Shown here: piece after piece, positions 1 through 7,326 of the stretch
Layout of the letters: every line of letters starts with the position of its first letter
How positions within the stretch are numbered: the stretch's first letter is position 1
Source of the DNA: a virus
Direction: 5' to 3' (one strand)
IMG/VR virus record: IMGVR_UViG_3300020205_000938
Coordinates: 1 to 29,320 of that record
DNA: 29,320 nt
Notes under the pieces: model-generated
Databases searched by the model: none
What the model was told of the DNA's origin: nothing
What the model saw: only the letters and a program-made list of their open reading frames with translations
Position numbers and translations under genes: made by a program

Positions 1-2631
1 ATAGATCGCAATATCTTTATCAACAGCACCGTCTATAATAAATCCTCCCGGATCACTATAACCAAGTAGAGTACCTTGCGGGAATGTTAAGTTACCATCT
101 GTGTCAAAACGCCAAGTCTTGCCCGATACTGAACTAAATGTAACTGTGTCATAATCATTATGCCCCGCAGTAATATCTTGTTCAACGTGGATTTGCCAAT
201 CGCCGGAGTCTTGTACAATATCTGTAATAGTGGCAGTTATGGGAGTTCCCCAGGATGTGGTGAAGGTGTCGCCTATCTGAACAATGTCACCTAAAGTAGG
301 ATAATCTTCGACAACAATAAACAATCGCCAAACGCCACCTGGCGGCACCCATTCATCTACTTCTGCCACTTCGATGTTTCCTAATGAACCACCACCTACT
401 ACAATTGATAAGTCAGTCTCACCGGGGATAGTTAGGTTACTTGCGGTGTCAACTGTAATGATAGGATTGCCGTTAACGGTGACATAGTTGTCAGCATTAA
501 CGCCCAGTGCTACTCCACCAATGTAGATTGTACCTGTGCCCACATAGATACTACGCCACTGTGTAGTGGTGCTACCTAGGTCATAGGCTAGGTCAGCGTC
601 AGGAACAATATGTCCCGGAGCAGTTAGTGTACCATCCGAGCCTAACACTACGCTGTAACTACCTGTGGTTAGTCTATCCTTGCTATCTTCAAGTGTAACT
701 GTTCTACCAGCAAGTTCATCTAGACCTGCTGTAAATGTTGCTACAGTTGGACTACCTTGCCAGTCTGTGGGTGTAAATGGGGTGTAAGTATCTGGACCTG
801 CGGCGCCAGTTGCTCCAATTTCTCCTGTGGCACCAGTCGCACCATCATTACCAGCAGGACCAGTCGCACCATCGTTACCAGTGGCACCCGTCGGTCCAGT
901 GGCTCCTTCTAGACCTGTAGCACCATCATTACCAGCAGGACCAGTCGCACCATCGTTACCAGTAGCTCCAATTTGACCTTGAATACCTGTTGAACCTTGG
1001 GGGCCAGTTGACCCTCTTGGACCCGTGCCACCTTCTATCCCTGTTGCTCCAATCTCGCCAGTGGCACCTGCCGGGCCTGTTGCTCCGTCAAATCCGTTAG
1101 CACCTGCTGTACCAGTGGCACCTACTAAACCAGTAGCACCTTGAGAGCCAGGGCCGCCGGCCGGACCAACGATAGGTCCAATGTTTTCCCAAAGTGTTGT
1201 TAATGTATTCCAAAAATAAACATCGCCGTCTGTAGTATTAATCCATCCCTGACCTACTTGACCTATACCAACTGTAGATGTTGTAACAGTATCTGTACTA
1301 CCAACTAATACTAGACTAATACCCTGTGGTCCAGTGGCTCCAGTTGTTCCTTGATATCCAGTAGCACCAGTTGTTCCTGCTCCAGTTAGACCGGTCGCTC
1401 CACTAGGACCTGTACTACCAGTTAATCCTGTAGCACCGGTAGCACCATTTTCACCCTGTGCTCCGTTAGGACCAACTGCGCCAACGTTTGGACTCATTTC
1501 TACCCATAATCCATCGTAATAAACGTAGCCGCGTCCTATAGTACTATCCCACCATTGATCCCCTAGTACTGCGCCGTCTGGGGGAGTATCACCAATAGCA
1601 GATAATACACTGCTTAATATTCCCGATGTTGTAATTGCAAGGTTATGCCCTACGATCACACCACCTATTTGTTCTGTTGTTGCTATATTAGCAAATGTCT
1701 GTCCTGTAGCACCTGTTGGACCAGTAGCACCTGTTGAGCCCGAACCAGTAGCACCGGCTGGACCTGTAGCACCAGTGGTACCTATTGGTCCTACGATTTG
1801 TCCCGCATCTATCCATTGACTACCATCCCACACATATAAATGACCATCAAATTCTACAATATATCCATCGCCGGCTGTGTTACCGGCTGTTTCTGCTACA
1901 ATATTAATTGTACCAATCATGCCACTATGATAACGACACTGATATACTATGCTGTTGGGAGCATCTACTGGAACAGTATATGTTACAGTTGCTCCGTTAA
2001 CACCATTTGCAGCATCGTTGCCCTGAGCTCCGGGCACAGTTGATGTATTGCCGTCCGATAATCTCAAAGCTATAGGATGACTGCTAGTTACTGCTTGGAA
2101 GTTAAAGATGTAAGTGCGACCTCTAACCAACGTTAAAACAGGATAATTTCCGTCATACCCGTCAACTGTATAGGCAAATCCTGGATTTTGAAATACGAAA
2201 GTTTCTCCTACTGCTGATCCGGGTAATGCCGCAACCGTACTAGTAGACCCTTTAATGTTTATACCTACTCCGGCTGGGCCCGTAGCACCTGTTGATCCTG
2301 AACCAGTAGCACCAGCAGGACCTGTAGCACCAGTAGAGCCGCCGGCGCCAGTTGCGCCTTCGCCAGTAGCACCGGCCGGGCCAGTTGCTCCAGTTGCGCC
2401 ATCTACACCGTTAGCACCTGTTGCCCCGTCACTGCCCGCAGGTCCTGTAGCACCCGGAATACCAGTTGCACCTTGGCTACCTGTTGATCCAATTAAACCG
2501 TTGATGCTGCCAATAAAGTTCTTGATGTCAAGGCCTGTGGCTTTTCTAGCTTGTCCGTTTTCCACCAAAGGAAATACTGTAGTGTCAGTAACGGTTGAAA
2601 TTGAATTGAAAGAATTGAATAAATTGCTCAT
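1..2631 (-). CDS. Collagen-like tail fibre / virion structural protein, 3' part outside the window
   Basis: The minus frame is open from ATG at 2631 to base 1 with no stop, so at least 877 residues are visible and the C-terminus is missing. The protein has a short N-terminal domain (about residues 1-40), then four Gly-X-Y blocks rich in GATGPAG-type triplets (roughly 2500-2255, 1790-1690, 1480-1325 and 1170-790). Between them lie non-collagen modules: a cupredoxin-like domain (residues about 150-245) and three short W/Y/G modules of the form GDxxWxxxxGxxYxWxxxxW. After the last collagen block comes a beta-rich region with repeated DTDGNLTFP-like and SDGTLTAPG-like turns, common in phage fibre proteins. 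The expected role is a trimeric adhesin or fibre; collagen-like repeats are common in phage tail fibres. A late octamer ACTAAATA lies 31 bp upstream and a GGGG stretch may serve as ribosome site. Phage fibre identity is inferred from repeats and context; the exact virion position is unknown. Confidence 0.85.
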   Translation of the reverse strand, partial: MSNLFNSFNSISTVTDTTVFPLVENGQARKATGLDIKNFIGSINGLIGSTGSQGATGIPGATGPAGSDGATGANGVDGATGATGPAGATGEGATGAGGSTGATGPAGATGSGSTGATGPAGVGINIKGSTSTVAALPGSAVGETFVFQNPGFAYTVDGYDGNYPVLTLVRGRTYIFNFQAVTSSHPIALRLSDGNTSTVPGAQGNDAANGVNGATVTYTVPVDAPNSIVYQCRYHSGMIGTINIVAETAGNTAGDGYIVEFDGHLYVWDGSQWIDAGQIVGPIGTTGATGPAGATGSGSTGATGPTGATGQTFANIATTEQIGGVIVGHNLAITTSGILSSVLSAIGDTPPDGAVLGDQWWDSTIGRGYVYYDGLWVEMSPNVGAVGPNGAQGENGATGATGLTGSTGPSGATGLTGAGTTGATGYQGTTGATGPQGISLVLVGSTDTVTTSTVGIGQVGQGWINTTDGDVYFWNTLTTLWENIGPIVGPAGGPGSQGATGLVGATGTAGANGFDGATGPAGATGEIGATGIEGGTGPRGSTGPQGSTGIQGQIGATGNDGATGPAGNDGATGLEGATGPTGATGNDGATGPAGNDGATGATGEIGATGAAGPDTYTPFTPTDWQGSPTVATFTAGLDELAGRTVTLEDSKDRLTTGSYSVVLGSDGTLTAPGHIVPDADLAYDLGSTTTQWRSIYVGTGTIYIGGVALGVNADNYVTVNGNPIITVDTASNLTIPGETDLSIVVGGGSLGNIEVAEVDEWVPPGGVWRLFIVVEDYPTLGDIVQIGDTFTTSWGTPITATITDIVQDSGDWQIHVEQDITAGHNDYDTVTFSSVSGKTWRFDTDGNLTFPQGTLLGYSDPGGFIIDGAVDKDIAIY
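839..963. repeat. 44-nt exact direct repeat inside the collagen-like coding region
   Basis: Bases 839-882 and 920-963 are identical over 44 nt, 81 bp (27 codons) apart and in frame. They encode the same Gly-X-Y stretch ([13 protein letters not shown] type). Identity at nucleotide level, not only at protein level, suggests recent unequal recombination or slippage that changes fibre length by 27 residues. Confidence 0.9.
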
Positions 2632-2661
2632 GAATGATGGCCCCAATGTGACGTATAGTGC

Positions 2662-2669
2662 TATTTAGT
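2662..2669 (-). promoter_or_regulatory. Late promoter-like octamer ACTAAATA for the collagen-like gene
   Basis: On the minus strand the octamer matches the T4 late consensus TATAAATA at 6 of 8 positions. It ends 31 bp upstream of the ATG at 2631, leaving room for a normal leader with a GGGG ribosome site. It faces a second octamer at 2690-2697 on the plus strand. Confidence 0.5.
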
Positions 2670-2690
2670 TTGGATTTTTATAATCCAAAC
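2668..2690. repeat. Inverted repeat between divergent late promoters
   Basis: GTTTGGATT (2668-2676) and AATCCAAAC (2682-2690) form a perfect 9-bp stem with a 5-nt loop. The arms touch both flanking late octamers, so the whole element 2662-2697 is nearly symmetrical. It could be a protein-binding dyad controlling both divergent genes. Confidence 0.7.
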
Positions 2691-2697
2691 GTAAATA
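2690..2697 (+). promoter_or_regulatory. Late promoter-like octamer CGTAAATA
   Basis: The octamer matches TATAAATA at 6 of 8 positions. It ends 4 nt before the ATG at 2702, too close for a Shine-Dalgarno sequence if transcription starts at the T4 late distance. Confidence 0.55.
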
Positions 2698-2701
2698 TAT
2701 C

Positions 2702-2983
2702 ATGTTCATAGAAACTAAAAAGATTGAGACCAAATACACTAGATCCAGTAAATTAAAAAAGTCACACGCTTATACTAGAACAAAAACACTAGTGATATTT
2801 CGATGCGACAGTTGCCAATCCTTGTTCGAAAGAGAGCAGGGCAAAATGGATAAGCAACGTATTAGTAATCATTACTTTCATGTCTGTGCCAACTGTAATC
2901 CAAAACAGTTTGCCCAAATGAAAGGTGTTGAACAGAGAAAGATTTGGAGCCTTTCTGCCGATAGTGATAGAAATATTGGTTGA
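2702..2983 (+). CDS. Small zinc-ribbon-like protein, unknown function
   Basis: This is a 93-residue protein with a basic N-terminus (KKSHAYTRTKT) followed by CDSC at residues 35-38 and CANC at about 62-65. That spacing of two CxxC pairs suggests a structural zinc site. The C-terminal half (NPKQFAQMKGVEQRKIW) is amphipathic. I do not recognise a named family. It may bind nucleic acid, but this rests only on the basic charge and the Cys pairs. The ATG at 2702 is preceded by a late octamer and no ribosome-binding site. The stop codon overlaps the -35 element of the HNH gene promoter. Confidence 0.7.
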   Translation: MFIETKKIETKYTRSSKLKKSHAYTRTKTLVIFRCDSCQSLFEREQGKMDKQRISNHYFHVCANCNPKQFAQMKGVEQRKIWSLSADSDRNIG

Positions 2984-3008
2984 TATTTTTACCATTCTAT
3001 GTTATAAT
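2980..3008 (+). promoter_or_regulatory. Sigma-70-type promoter for the HNH endonuclease gene
   Basis: TTGATA (2980-2985) and TATAAT (3003-3008) are separated by 17 bp. The -35 matches 5 of 6 and the -10 all 6 consensus bases. Transcription would start near 3015, giving a leader of about 30 nt before ATG 3044. It points to early transcription by unmodified host polymerase. Confidence 0.75.
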
Positions 3009-3043
3009 TTTACTTGTAATAAACCCCCAACTAAATAGGTATT

Positions 3044-3565
3044 ATGAGCGATTGTTTACTACTTAATTCCGACGCACAACCAGTGAGTCTATTGCCTGTC
3101 AGTATCATCAACTGGCAAGATGCTATCAAATATATGGTGCTTGATAAAGCCCATGTACTGAGCTGGCACGACGATTGGATTGTCCGTTCAGCCCGCTGGG
3201 AAACTCGTGTTCCTGCTGTCATCATGTTGAGAGAATACATGAAAAAGAAGGCTGGCGTTAGATTTTCCAAGGGCAACGTGTTCCTGCGTGACGGCTACCA
3301 CTGTGCCTATTGCGGAACAGATGTAAGCCGCAAGACTGCTACACTAGATCACGTGTTGCCGACCAGCCACGGTGGTAAGACCAGCTTTGAAAACTGTGTA
3401 ACAGCCTGTGCTCCTTGTAATGCTAACAAAGGTAACAACAAGAAAATTGTGCCTAAGGTCAAGCCACACAAGCCAACCTACTGGGAACTTGTAGACAAGA
3501 GGAGAGGTATGCCTTTTGACATTAGGCATCCAGAATGGGCTGTATATTTAGGTGTAGAGCAATAA
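3044..3565 (+). CDS. HNH endonuclease
   Basis: This 173-residue protein is an HNH-family nuclease of the zinc-supported McrA-like type. The motif runs C87-x2-C90 (HCAYCG), then D102-H103 (LDHVLP), N117, C122-x2-C125 and N126...K129 (CNANKGN), so all metal-binding and catalytic positions are present. The N-terminal 80 residues (LLNSDAQPVSLLPV, then a WxxAIKYMVLDKA stretch) form the extension common to phage and bacterial stand-alone HNH proteins. Likely roles are genome processing, packaging, recombination or homing; nothing here separates these. It is followed directly by a bidirectional terminator and has its own sigma-70 promoter, so it is expressed as a single gene. Confidence 0.88.
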   Translation: MSDCLLLNSDAQPVSLLPVSIINWQDAIKYMVLDKAHVLSWHDDWIVRSARWETRVPAVIMLREYMKKKAGVRFSKGNVFLRDGYHCAYCGTDVSRKTATLDHVLPTSHGGKTSFENCVTACAPCNANKGNNKKIVPKVKPHKPTYWELVDKRRGMPFDIRHPEWAVYLGVEQ

Positions 3566-3588
3566 AAAGGGCCTTAGGGCCCTTTTTT
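3564..3588. terminator. Bidirectional Rho-independent terminator
   Basis: GGGCC (3569-3573), loop TTAG and GGCCC (3578-3582) are flanked by five A on the left and six T on the right, so the hairpin works in both directions. It ends the HNH gene (plus) and the infA-containing operon (minus); it overlaps the stop codon of the IF-1 gene. Confidence 0.9.
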
Positions 3589-3814
3589 ATCGTTCACGAT
3601 ATGCGATACGTCCACGGCTTAGGTCGTATGGGCTCATTTCGACTCTAACTGTATCGCCTAATAGAATTTGAATTTTGTTTTGGCGCATCTTGCCCGAGAT
3701 ATGCCCCAAGATTGTATGTTCGTTTTCCAACTTAACTCTAAACATAGCATTAGGCAGGACTTCTTCGACCTTGCCCATCATGCTAATTTGATCTTCTTTT
3801 GCCACTTTAAACAC
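3587..3814 (-). CDS. infA: Translation initiation factor IF-1
   Basis: The 75-residue product matches IF-1 along its whole length: AKEDQI at the N-terminus, [43 protein letters not shown]-1 is a one-domain OB-fold protein that binds the ribosomal A site of the 30S subunit during initiation. Two GTG starts are possible: 3814 (75 residues, VAKED preceded by MFK) and 3805, which gives MAKED and the canonical 72 residues. An AAGGAG lies 3 nt from the first and 12 nt from the second, so the start is unresolved. It overlaps the preceding gene and is the last gene of the early minus operon. Finding IF-1 in a phage-like genome is unusual; all core residues appear intact, so it is probably functional. 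Confidence 0.93.
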   Translation of the reverse strand: MFKVAKEDQISMMGKVEEVLPNAMFRVKLENEHTILGHISGKMRQNKIQILLGDTVRVEMSPYDLSRGRIAYRER

Positions 3815-4052
3815 TTTCTCCTTTTAAACCTTTAAGTACTAACTCTTTAGCACGTTTGTCCAGTGCCCGCTCTTCTGCTGTGTGCATCTGCTTGGTCATT
3901 GAATTTACAAATTCCAGCAGTACAAAAGAGCCTTTCTCAGTCCAATGACTGTAATCGGCTCCGACACTACTGCGATAATAAAACTCTTTATTATTCATCA
4001 ATTCTGTTATACCACCGTAGAACAGATCCTTGACCGCGTCTTTTTCTAGCAT
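3807..4052 (-). CDS. Small hypothetical protein in early operon
   Basis: The frame is open further upstream to 4217, but the upstream part overlaps a better-supported gene, so I place the start at ATG 4052. That ATG overlaps the upstream stop in ATGCTAG. The resulting 81-residue protein starts [14 protein letters not shown] and ends in a charged helix ([19 protein letters not shown]). It has no recognisable domain. Its end overlaps the IF-1 start region (GGAGAAAGTGTTTAA), so the two are translationally coupled. Confidence 0.7.
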   Translation of the reverse strand: MLEKDAVKDLFYGGITELMNNKEFYYRSSVGADYSHWTEKGSFVLLEFVNSMTKQMHTAEERALDKRAKELVLKGLKGESV

Positions 4053-4273
4053 TTTAGGTATTCCATTGTGGCTTCGGAACCTCGTAGATACGCGACCGGT
4101 TTTAACCAACCATTTTGTATACAGGTAGCCAATATAGCTTTGTATTCTCGGGGACACTGATTGGATATTTCGAATCCAGCCCGAGGTGTTTGTACGAATC
4201 CGGAATTTATATGCCATAGTTTGTCACCGGGACGGATAGTCTTTACGTCAATCGTTAGTTGTTTAATGTTCAT
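4046..4273 (-). CDS. Small hypothetical protein (GWLKPVA motif)
   Basis: The start chosen is ATG 4273, which overlaps the upstream stop in ATGAACATTAA; the open frame to 4381 is overlap with the neighbour. The 75-residue product has a compact look: TIRPGDKLWHINSGFV, PRAGFEI, CPREYKAILATC, NGWLKPVAYLRG. The last part resembles small DNA- or tail-associated phage proteins, but I cannot name a family. It sits fourth in the coupled chain from the ligase toward IF-1. Confidence 0.72.
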   Translation of the reverse strand: MNIKQLTIDVKTIRPGDKLWHINSGFVQTPRAGFEISNQCPREYKAILATCIQNGWLKPVAYLRGSEATMEYLKC

Positions 4274-4454
4274 CTGGTAGTGGTCTGAATCTGCTCTCAA
4301 AACTTTCTCGATAGCAACTGTATTCTTTTGGAGTGCCTTCTTTGTTGGTTTCTTCTCGATAATGGATCCAAACACCGTCATCTAGAAATACTTCTGCCAG
4401 GACAATAAATTTTTTACCATCTGTGCTGTCCCATCTGCTTCCTTGTTTAATCAT
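4263..4454 (-). CDS. Small hypothetical protein
   Basis: The 63-residue protein begins MIKQGSRWDSTDGKKFIVL and contains WIHYRE and KEYSCYRESFESRF. This pattern of a beta-rich small domain is common in phage accessory genes, with no assigned function. A good ribosome site (AAGGAG, 6 nt before ATG) supports the start. It overlaps the upstream gene by 8 nt and the downstream one by 11 nt. Confidence 0.72.
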   Translation of the reverse strand: MIKQGSRWDSTDGKKFIVLAEVFLDDGVWIHYREETNKEGTPKEYSCYRESFESRFRPLPDEH

Positions 4455-4704
4455 TGATCTCTCCTTTCTTTTCCATATCGTAGACCTTTACCATTCGATA
4501 CAGAGGTTCCATTCGTTTTTGGAACACATTGGGAGCTGTTTCCGAAGCATGTTCCATATCCCATTCGCTAGGATAATGTCGCAGGCATCCTCTAACCCGC
4601 TCTTTGATTTCCTTGGGTACTCTTTTGTATTTTCCCATAAGAATATCTTCTAACAACTTTTGTGTCTGTACCACAGCACGATATCTTTCGTCTGGTAATG
4701 TCAA
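4447..4704 (-). CDS. BPSL0761-like small protein
   Basis: The 85-residue product has the signature LPDERYRAVVQTQKLLEDIL ... VPKEIKERVRGCLRHYPSEWD. This resembles the BPSL0761 family of proteobacterial proteins (pattern MPDERTRAV-QTREFL...RLLRHYPS-D), whose function is not known. It is largely helical. It overlaps the ligase stop by 4 nt (ATGA), so it is coupled to the ligase. The family match is from memory of the pattern, not from a search. Confidence 0.75.
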   Translation of the reverse strand: MTLPDERYRAVVQTQKLLEDILMGKYKRVPKEIKERVRGCLRHYPSEWDMEHASETAPNVFQKRMEPLYRMVKVYDMEKKGEIND

Positions 4705-5990
4705 ATCTTTTCTCCTACTGCGAAGCCGCGGAATCGTAGGAATCGCGGAAAGCGCAGACTATATGTTCCATCTTGATTTTGAGTAATAGCATCGGCACGT
4801 ACTTCTACAACCTGTCCGTCTACACGGCATGACCAAAATTCATCTCGATCCAAATCAGTAAATCCAGATCCTACATTAACCTTGATCAACTTGCCATCCT
4901 CTGTGCCTTCACAGACTAGGGCACCCATTTTACCTTCGTTACGGCCTGTGCCTTCTTCTGTTTCTTTAACAGTAAGGCTGACTTCAATAAAGGGCTTTTG
5001 CTTGAGCCAGCTGACCGAACGCTTACATTCGTAGGGGGCATCTGTATCCTTGATCATGATGCCTTCGTAGCCATTATCGATAGCTTCTTTGTTAAATTCT
5101 TTAAACAGCAATTCGCCCACATATTCGTCTAGGTTAACTTCTGTTTGTGGAATAATACCAATGTTGCCAACCTTGTCAAAGGTAGCTTTAAAATTCTGTA
5201 GATATTTGCTACGGCGGCGCTGTCCCAGCACACTCTTGCCCTTCTTAAACTCGCTAAGTGGCAGGATGTCGAACAGCATCAACACAGCATCGCTGGCATC
5301 AGCGTCGCTCTTACGATGTACCTGTTTCATCAGTGCCTGGAAGCTGGTGCTGATGATCTCACCATCTAAGACAAAACTGCGTTCAAAGTCGTCAATGTGG
5401 GCCAGCAGTCCATCTGTGATGTGACTAAAGTTTTCCAATACTTTACCATTGCGGCTGTATTGAACAACTGTACGGGCTTCAGTGTCAACAATAGTTAACA
5501 CACGGACTCCGTCCAACTTGGGCTCAAGCAGTTTCTTACCTGCTACTTTCTTTTCGTGATTGGCACCATCGTGTGCTAACATACACTCAAACACAGGAAT
5601 AGCGTTCTTTTTAACCTTGTTAATGGTCTTTTCGCTTACACCACAACGTAGATCTTTGATAAGGATACGACGATACCAATCATTCCATTGCTTTTGTGTA
5701 CTAGCACTCAGAGCCAGTTCAATTGCCGAACGGGCATCATCACCAGTAAGCTGTCGTGTACTTAAAAGAGTACACAATTCTTTAAAGGCAATCCAAGGCA
5801 AGCCCTGTCCATCTGGGCCACCGTGACTTGGAACCTTCTTAACACCAAAAGTGATGTAGGGGCTTAGTGCTAAATTAAAGCCTTCAAACAATTCTTCATT
5901 GTCCAACTGTGCTTCAATGATAGCCTCTTTGTTAAGACGGCTAGGATGGTCTTCTAGACTGCGAATAACGCTATCGCAAGGATCAATCAT
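4701..5990 (-). CDS. ATP-dependent DNA ligase
   Basis: The 429-residue enzyme seals nicks in duplex DNA using ATP. Nucleotidyltransferase motifs are all visible: motif I EPKLDGVR with the adenylated lysine K158 (T4 ligase uses K159), motif Ia/III region SRNGKVLENF and FVLDGEII (209-213), motif IV YEGIMIKD (308-315), motif V WLKQKP (328-333), then an OB-fold from about 335 to the end. An N-terminal helical DNA-binding region fills residues 1-130. Length and layout fit T4-type phage ligases. It follows the SWIM gene with an ATGA overlap and is followed by another ATGA overlap. Role: Okazaki fragment joining, repair and recombination in phage replication. Confidence 0.95.
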   Translation of the reverse strand: MIDPCDSVIRSLEDHPSRLNKEAIIEAQLDNEELFEGFNLALSPYITFGVKKVPSHGGPDGQGLPWIAFKELCTLLSTRQLTGDDARSAIELALSASTQKQWNDWYRRILIKDLRCGVSEKTINKVKKNAIPVFECMLAHDGANHEKKVAGKKLLEPKLDGVRVLTIVDTEARTVVQYSRNGKVLENFSHITDGLLAHIDDFERSFVLDGEIISTSFQALMKQVHRKSDADASDAVLMLFDILPLSEFKKGKSVLGQRRRSKYLQNFKATFDKVGNIGIIPQTEVNLDEYVGELLFKEFNKEAIDNGYEGIMIKDTDAPYECKRSVSWLKQKPFIEVSLTVKETEEGTGRNEGKMGALVCEGTEDGKLIKVNVGSGFTDLDRDEFWSCRVDGQVVEVRADAITQNQDGTYSLRFPRFLRFRGFAVGEKI

Positions 5991-6316
5991 ACATTCTCCA
6001 AATGTTTACAGGCACCACGAAATGTAAATCCAGGGCAAGAACAGGTCTTAGCATCCGGATCTACTGAATAGGTTTGTCCCTTACTGCCAGTGACAGTAAT
6101 GAGATTAGATTTAACTTTGGCTTTGAAAGGATTTGGTGTGACTACCATAAACTTGCGGCCACTCTTTGAAAAGCCTTTGATTGGATTCTTAAAGTAAAAG
6201 GGCTGGGTAGTGTTTTGTTGTATATAAGCCACAAGGCTAGTACCGTCCAAAAGATAGACGTGCGGTGGAAATAGACCACCTGTAGTTTCTTTAAGAGCTT
6301 CCATTATAGTGTACAA
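5987..6316 (-). CDS. SWIM zinc-finger protein
   Basis: The 109-residue protein ends with a SWIM motif, CSCPGFTFRGACKHLENV, i.e. CxCx(n)CxH at about residues 93-106. SWIM domains bind zinc and mediate DNA or protein contacts. Upstream is a small beta-rich region with KKxxx-type basic residues (SGRKFMVVTPNPFKAKVKSNLITV). It is first gene of the early operon behind the consensus promoter at 6337-6365 and is coupled by ATGA to the ligase, so it may help in DNA repair or replication. Confidence 0.85.
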   Translation of the reverse strand: MYTIMEALKETTGGLFPPHVYLLDGTSLVAYIQQNTTQPFYFKNPIKGFSKSGRKFMVVTPNPFKAKVKSNLITVTGSKGQTYSVDPDAKTCSCPGFTFRGACKHLENV

Positions 6317-6336
6317 TCTGCGTTGAACATGTGTAT

Positions 6337-6365
6337 ATTATACAATGATTTTGACTAGTTGTCAA
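6337..6365 (-). promoter_or_regulatory. Consensus sigma-70 promoter for the SWIM-ligase-IF-1 operon
   Basis: On the minus strand TTGACA (6365-6360) and TATAAT (6342-6337) are both perfect and separated by exactly 17 bp. Transcription should start near 6330, about 14 nt upstream of the SWIM start codon at 6316. It marks an early, host-polymerase operon. Confidence 0.9.
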
Positions 6366-6374
6366 GAGCAGGTT

Positions 6375-6617
6375 TTACCAAATTGCCCGTATTTGTACAG
6401 CCTTATCCAATGCGTTGATAAAGGTAACTTTGCCCTCTATTTTGGTTGGAAATGTCATTGTGTAGGTAGCTAGGATTTTTTCTGAGTCATTTTTCCAATG
6501 TATAAAAACTTTAGAGTTTTCATCAGGAACTAGATAAGCACCATCTTTGGCATCGTAGTCAAGTTGTGCCCGGCTTTCTAACTTTATGGTCTTGTGTTGT
6601 AATGGTTGATATTTCAT
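6375..6617 (-). CDS. Small hypothetical protein downstream of ErpA
   Basis: The start is ATG 6617, overlapping the ErpA stop as ATGA; the frame also reads upstream to 6638 but that lies inside ErpA. The 80-residue product ([13 protein letters not shown]...) contains alternating charged and hydrophobic stretches ([21 protein letters not shown]) suggestive of a beta-sandwich. No family is recognised. Coupling to ErpA suggests a shared role or just shared expression. Confidence 0.75.
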   Translation of the reverse strand: MKYQPLQHKTIKLESRAQLDYDAKDGAYLVPDENSKVFIHWKNDSEKILATYTMTFPTKIEGKVTFINALDKAVQIRAIW

Positions 6618-6937
6618 ACAGAGAAACTGGATCCGCATCCACAGGTTGTTTCTGCGTTGGGATTTTCTATGACAAATTGGCTACCGCTTAGGTCATCTTT
6701 GTAGTTTACCCTGGCACCTGTAAGATACTGCATGCTCATACCATCAACTATTAATAGATCGTCGCTGTTTTCAACGGTAAAGTCATCTTCGTTAACTGCG
6801 TCGTCTAGGGTAAATCCGTATTGGAAACCGGAGCAACCTCCGCCCTGAACAAACATTCGGACTTTGAGCTTAGGATTGTTTTCCTCTGCTAAAATGTCTT
6901 TGATCTTGTACATCGCTGTATTAGTAATTTCTATCAT
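6614..6937 (-). CDS. erpA: ErpA-type iron-sulfur cluster carrier (A-type, HesB family)
   Basis: The 107-residue protein matches bacterial ErpA closely: [22 protein letters not shown], then [12 protein letters not shown], and the C-terminal CGCGSSFSV. The three cluster ligands are C35, C99 and C101. ErpA transfers [2Fe-2S] or [4Fe-4S] clusters to apo-proteins. Here likely clients are the radical SAM proteins encoded nearby (inference). It is divergent from the IscA-type gene, 26 bp between start codons, and has a perfect TATAAATA late octamer 5 nt before its ATG with no ribosome-binding site. Confidence 0.94.
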   Translation of the reverse strand: MIEITNTAMYKIKDILAEENNPKLKVRMFVQGGGCSGFQYGFTLDDAVNEDDFTVENSDDLLIVDGMSMQYLTGARVNYKDDLSGSQFVIENPNAETTCGCGSSFSV

Positions 6938-6942
6938 GTCTA

Positions 6943-6950
6943 TATTTATA
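6943..6950 (-). promoter_or_regulatory. Late promoter octamer TATAAATA for erpA
   Basis: The minus-strand octamer is identical to the T4 late consensus. It ends 5 nt before the ErpA ATG at 6937, which places the expected transcription start on the start codon. It abuts the plus-strand octamer at 6951-6958. Confidence 0.75.
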
Positions 6951-6958
6951 GTTAAATA
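6951..6958 (+). promoter_or_regulatory. Late promoter-like octamer GTTAAATA for iscA
   Basis: The octamer shares TAAATA with the late consensus and ends 5 nt before ATG 6964. No purine-rich ribosome site exists in the 26 bp between the two divergent start codons. Confidence 0.6.
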
Positions 6959-6963
6959 GTAAC

Positions 6964-7290
6964 ATGATCACACTAACAGAGCAAGCCCACAACAAAGTAA
7001 AAAATGCCCTGGCTAAAAGAGGCAAGGGCGTTGGTATCAAGATTGGCGTAAAGACTACTGGCTGCAGCGGACTGGCCTATGTGCTAGAATATGTGGACCA
7101 TTACGAATCAGAAGTGGGCGTGATCAATTATGCCCAAAATGATTTTGTTGTGCTAGTAGATCAACAACACGAACCTTATCTAGCAGGCTTGACCGTAGAT
7201 TGGGTTCGTAATGGTTTGAACGAGGGATTTGATTTCAGCAATCCCAACGAACGCGATCGTTGTGGCTGCGGCGAAAGTTTTAGAGTTTAA
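6964..7290 (+). CDS. iscA: IscA-type iron-sulfur cluster carrier (A-type, HesB family)
   Basis: The 108-residue protein matches Isc[31 protein letters not shown] (C34) and the C-terminal [21 protein letters not shown] (C100, C102). IscA carries iron or Fe-S clusters between the IscU scaffold and client proteins. It differs from the adjacent ErpA and matches IscA better (GLNEGFxFxNPN, ECGCGESF ending), so the phage carries two functionally distinct A-type carriers. Residues needed for cluster binding are intact. A late octamer 5 nt upstream predicts a leaderless mRNA. Confidence 0.93.
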   Translation: MITLTEQAHNKVKNALAKRGKGVGIKIGVKTTGCSGLAYVLEYVDHYESEVGVINYAQNDFVVLVDQQHEPYLAGLTVDWVRNGLNEGFDFSNPNERDRCGCGESFRV

Positions 7291-7297
7291 ACATACA

Positions 7298-7305
7298 CAT
7301 AAATA
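7298..7305 (+). promoter_or_regulatory. Late promoter octamer CATAAATA of the structural/glycan operon
   Basis: The octamer matches the late consensus at 7 of 8 positions and ends 21 nt before ATG 7327. A GAGG ribosome site lies between them, so this gene has a normal short leader, unlike the other late genes. It likely drives the coupled chain from 7327 to 14977. Confidence 0.65.
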
Positions 7306-7326
7306 TAAGAAATTGAGGATTAGCAA

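Noticed and set aside
1-2631. Possible CRISPR or satellite array because of many short DNA repeats
   Set aside because: The repeats are in-frame codons for Gly-X-Y triplets with no spacer structure and variable spacing.
2255-2668. Proline/valine-rich plus-strand ORF ([13 protein letters not shown]...)
   Set aside because: It is the antisense reading of the Gly-X-Y repeat on the minus strand; periodic repeats give open frames on both strands. There is no ribosome site, and it overlaps the fibre gene start and both the promoters between genes.
4046-4381. Longer 111-residue start and longer 136-residue start (3807-4217) of the small early genes
   Set aside because: The extra N-terminal parts overlap neighbouring genes over long distances, while ATG 4273 and ATG 4052 give tidy stop-start overlaps.
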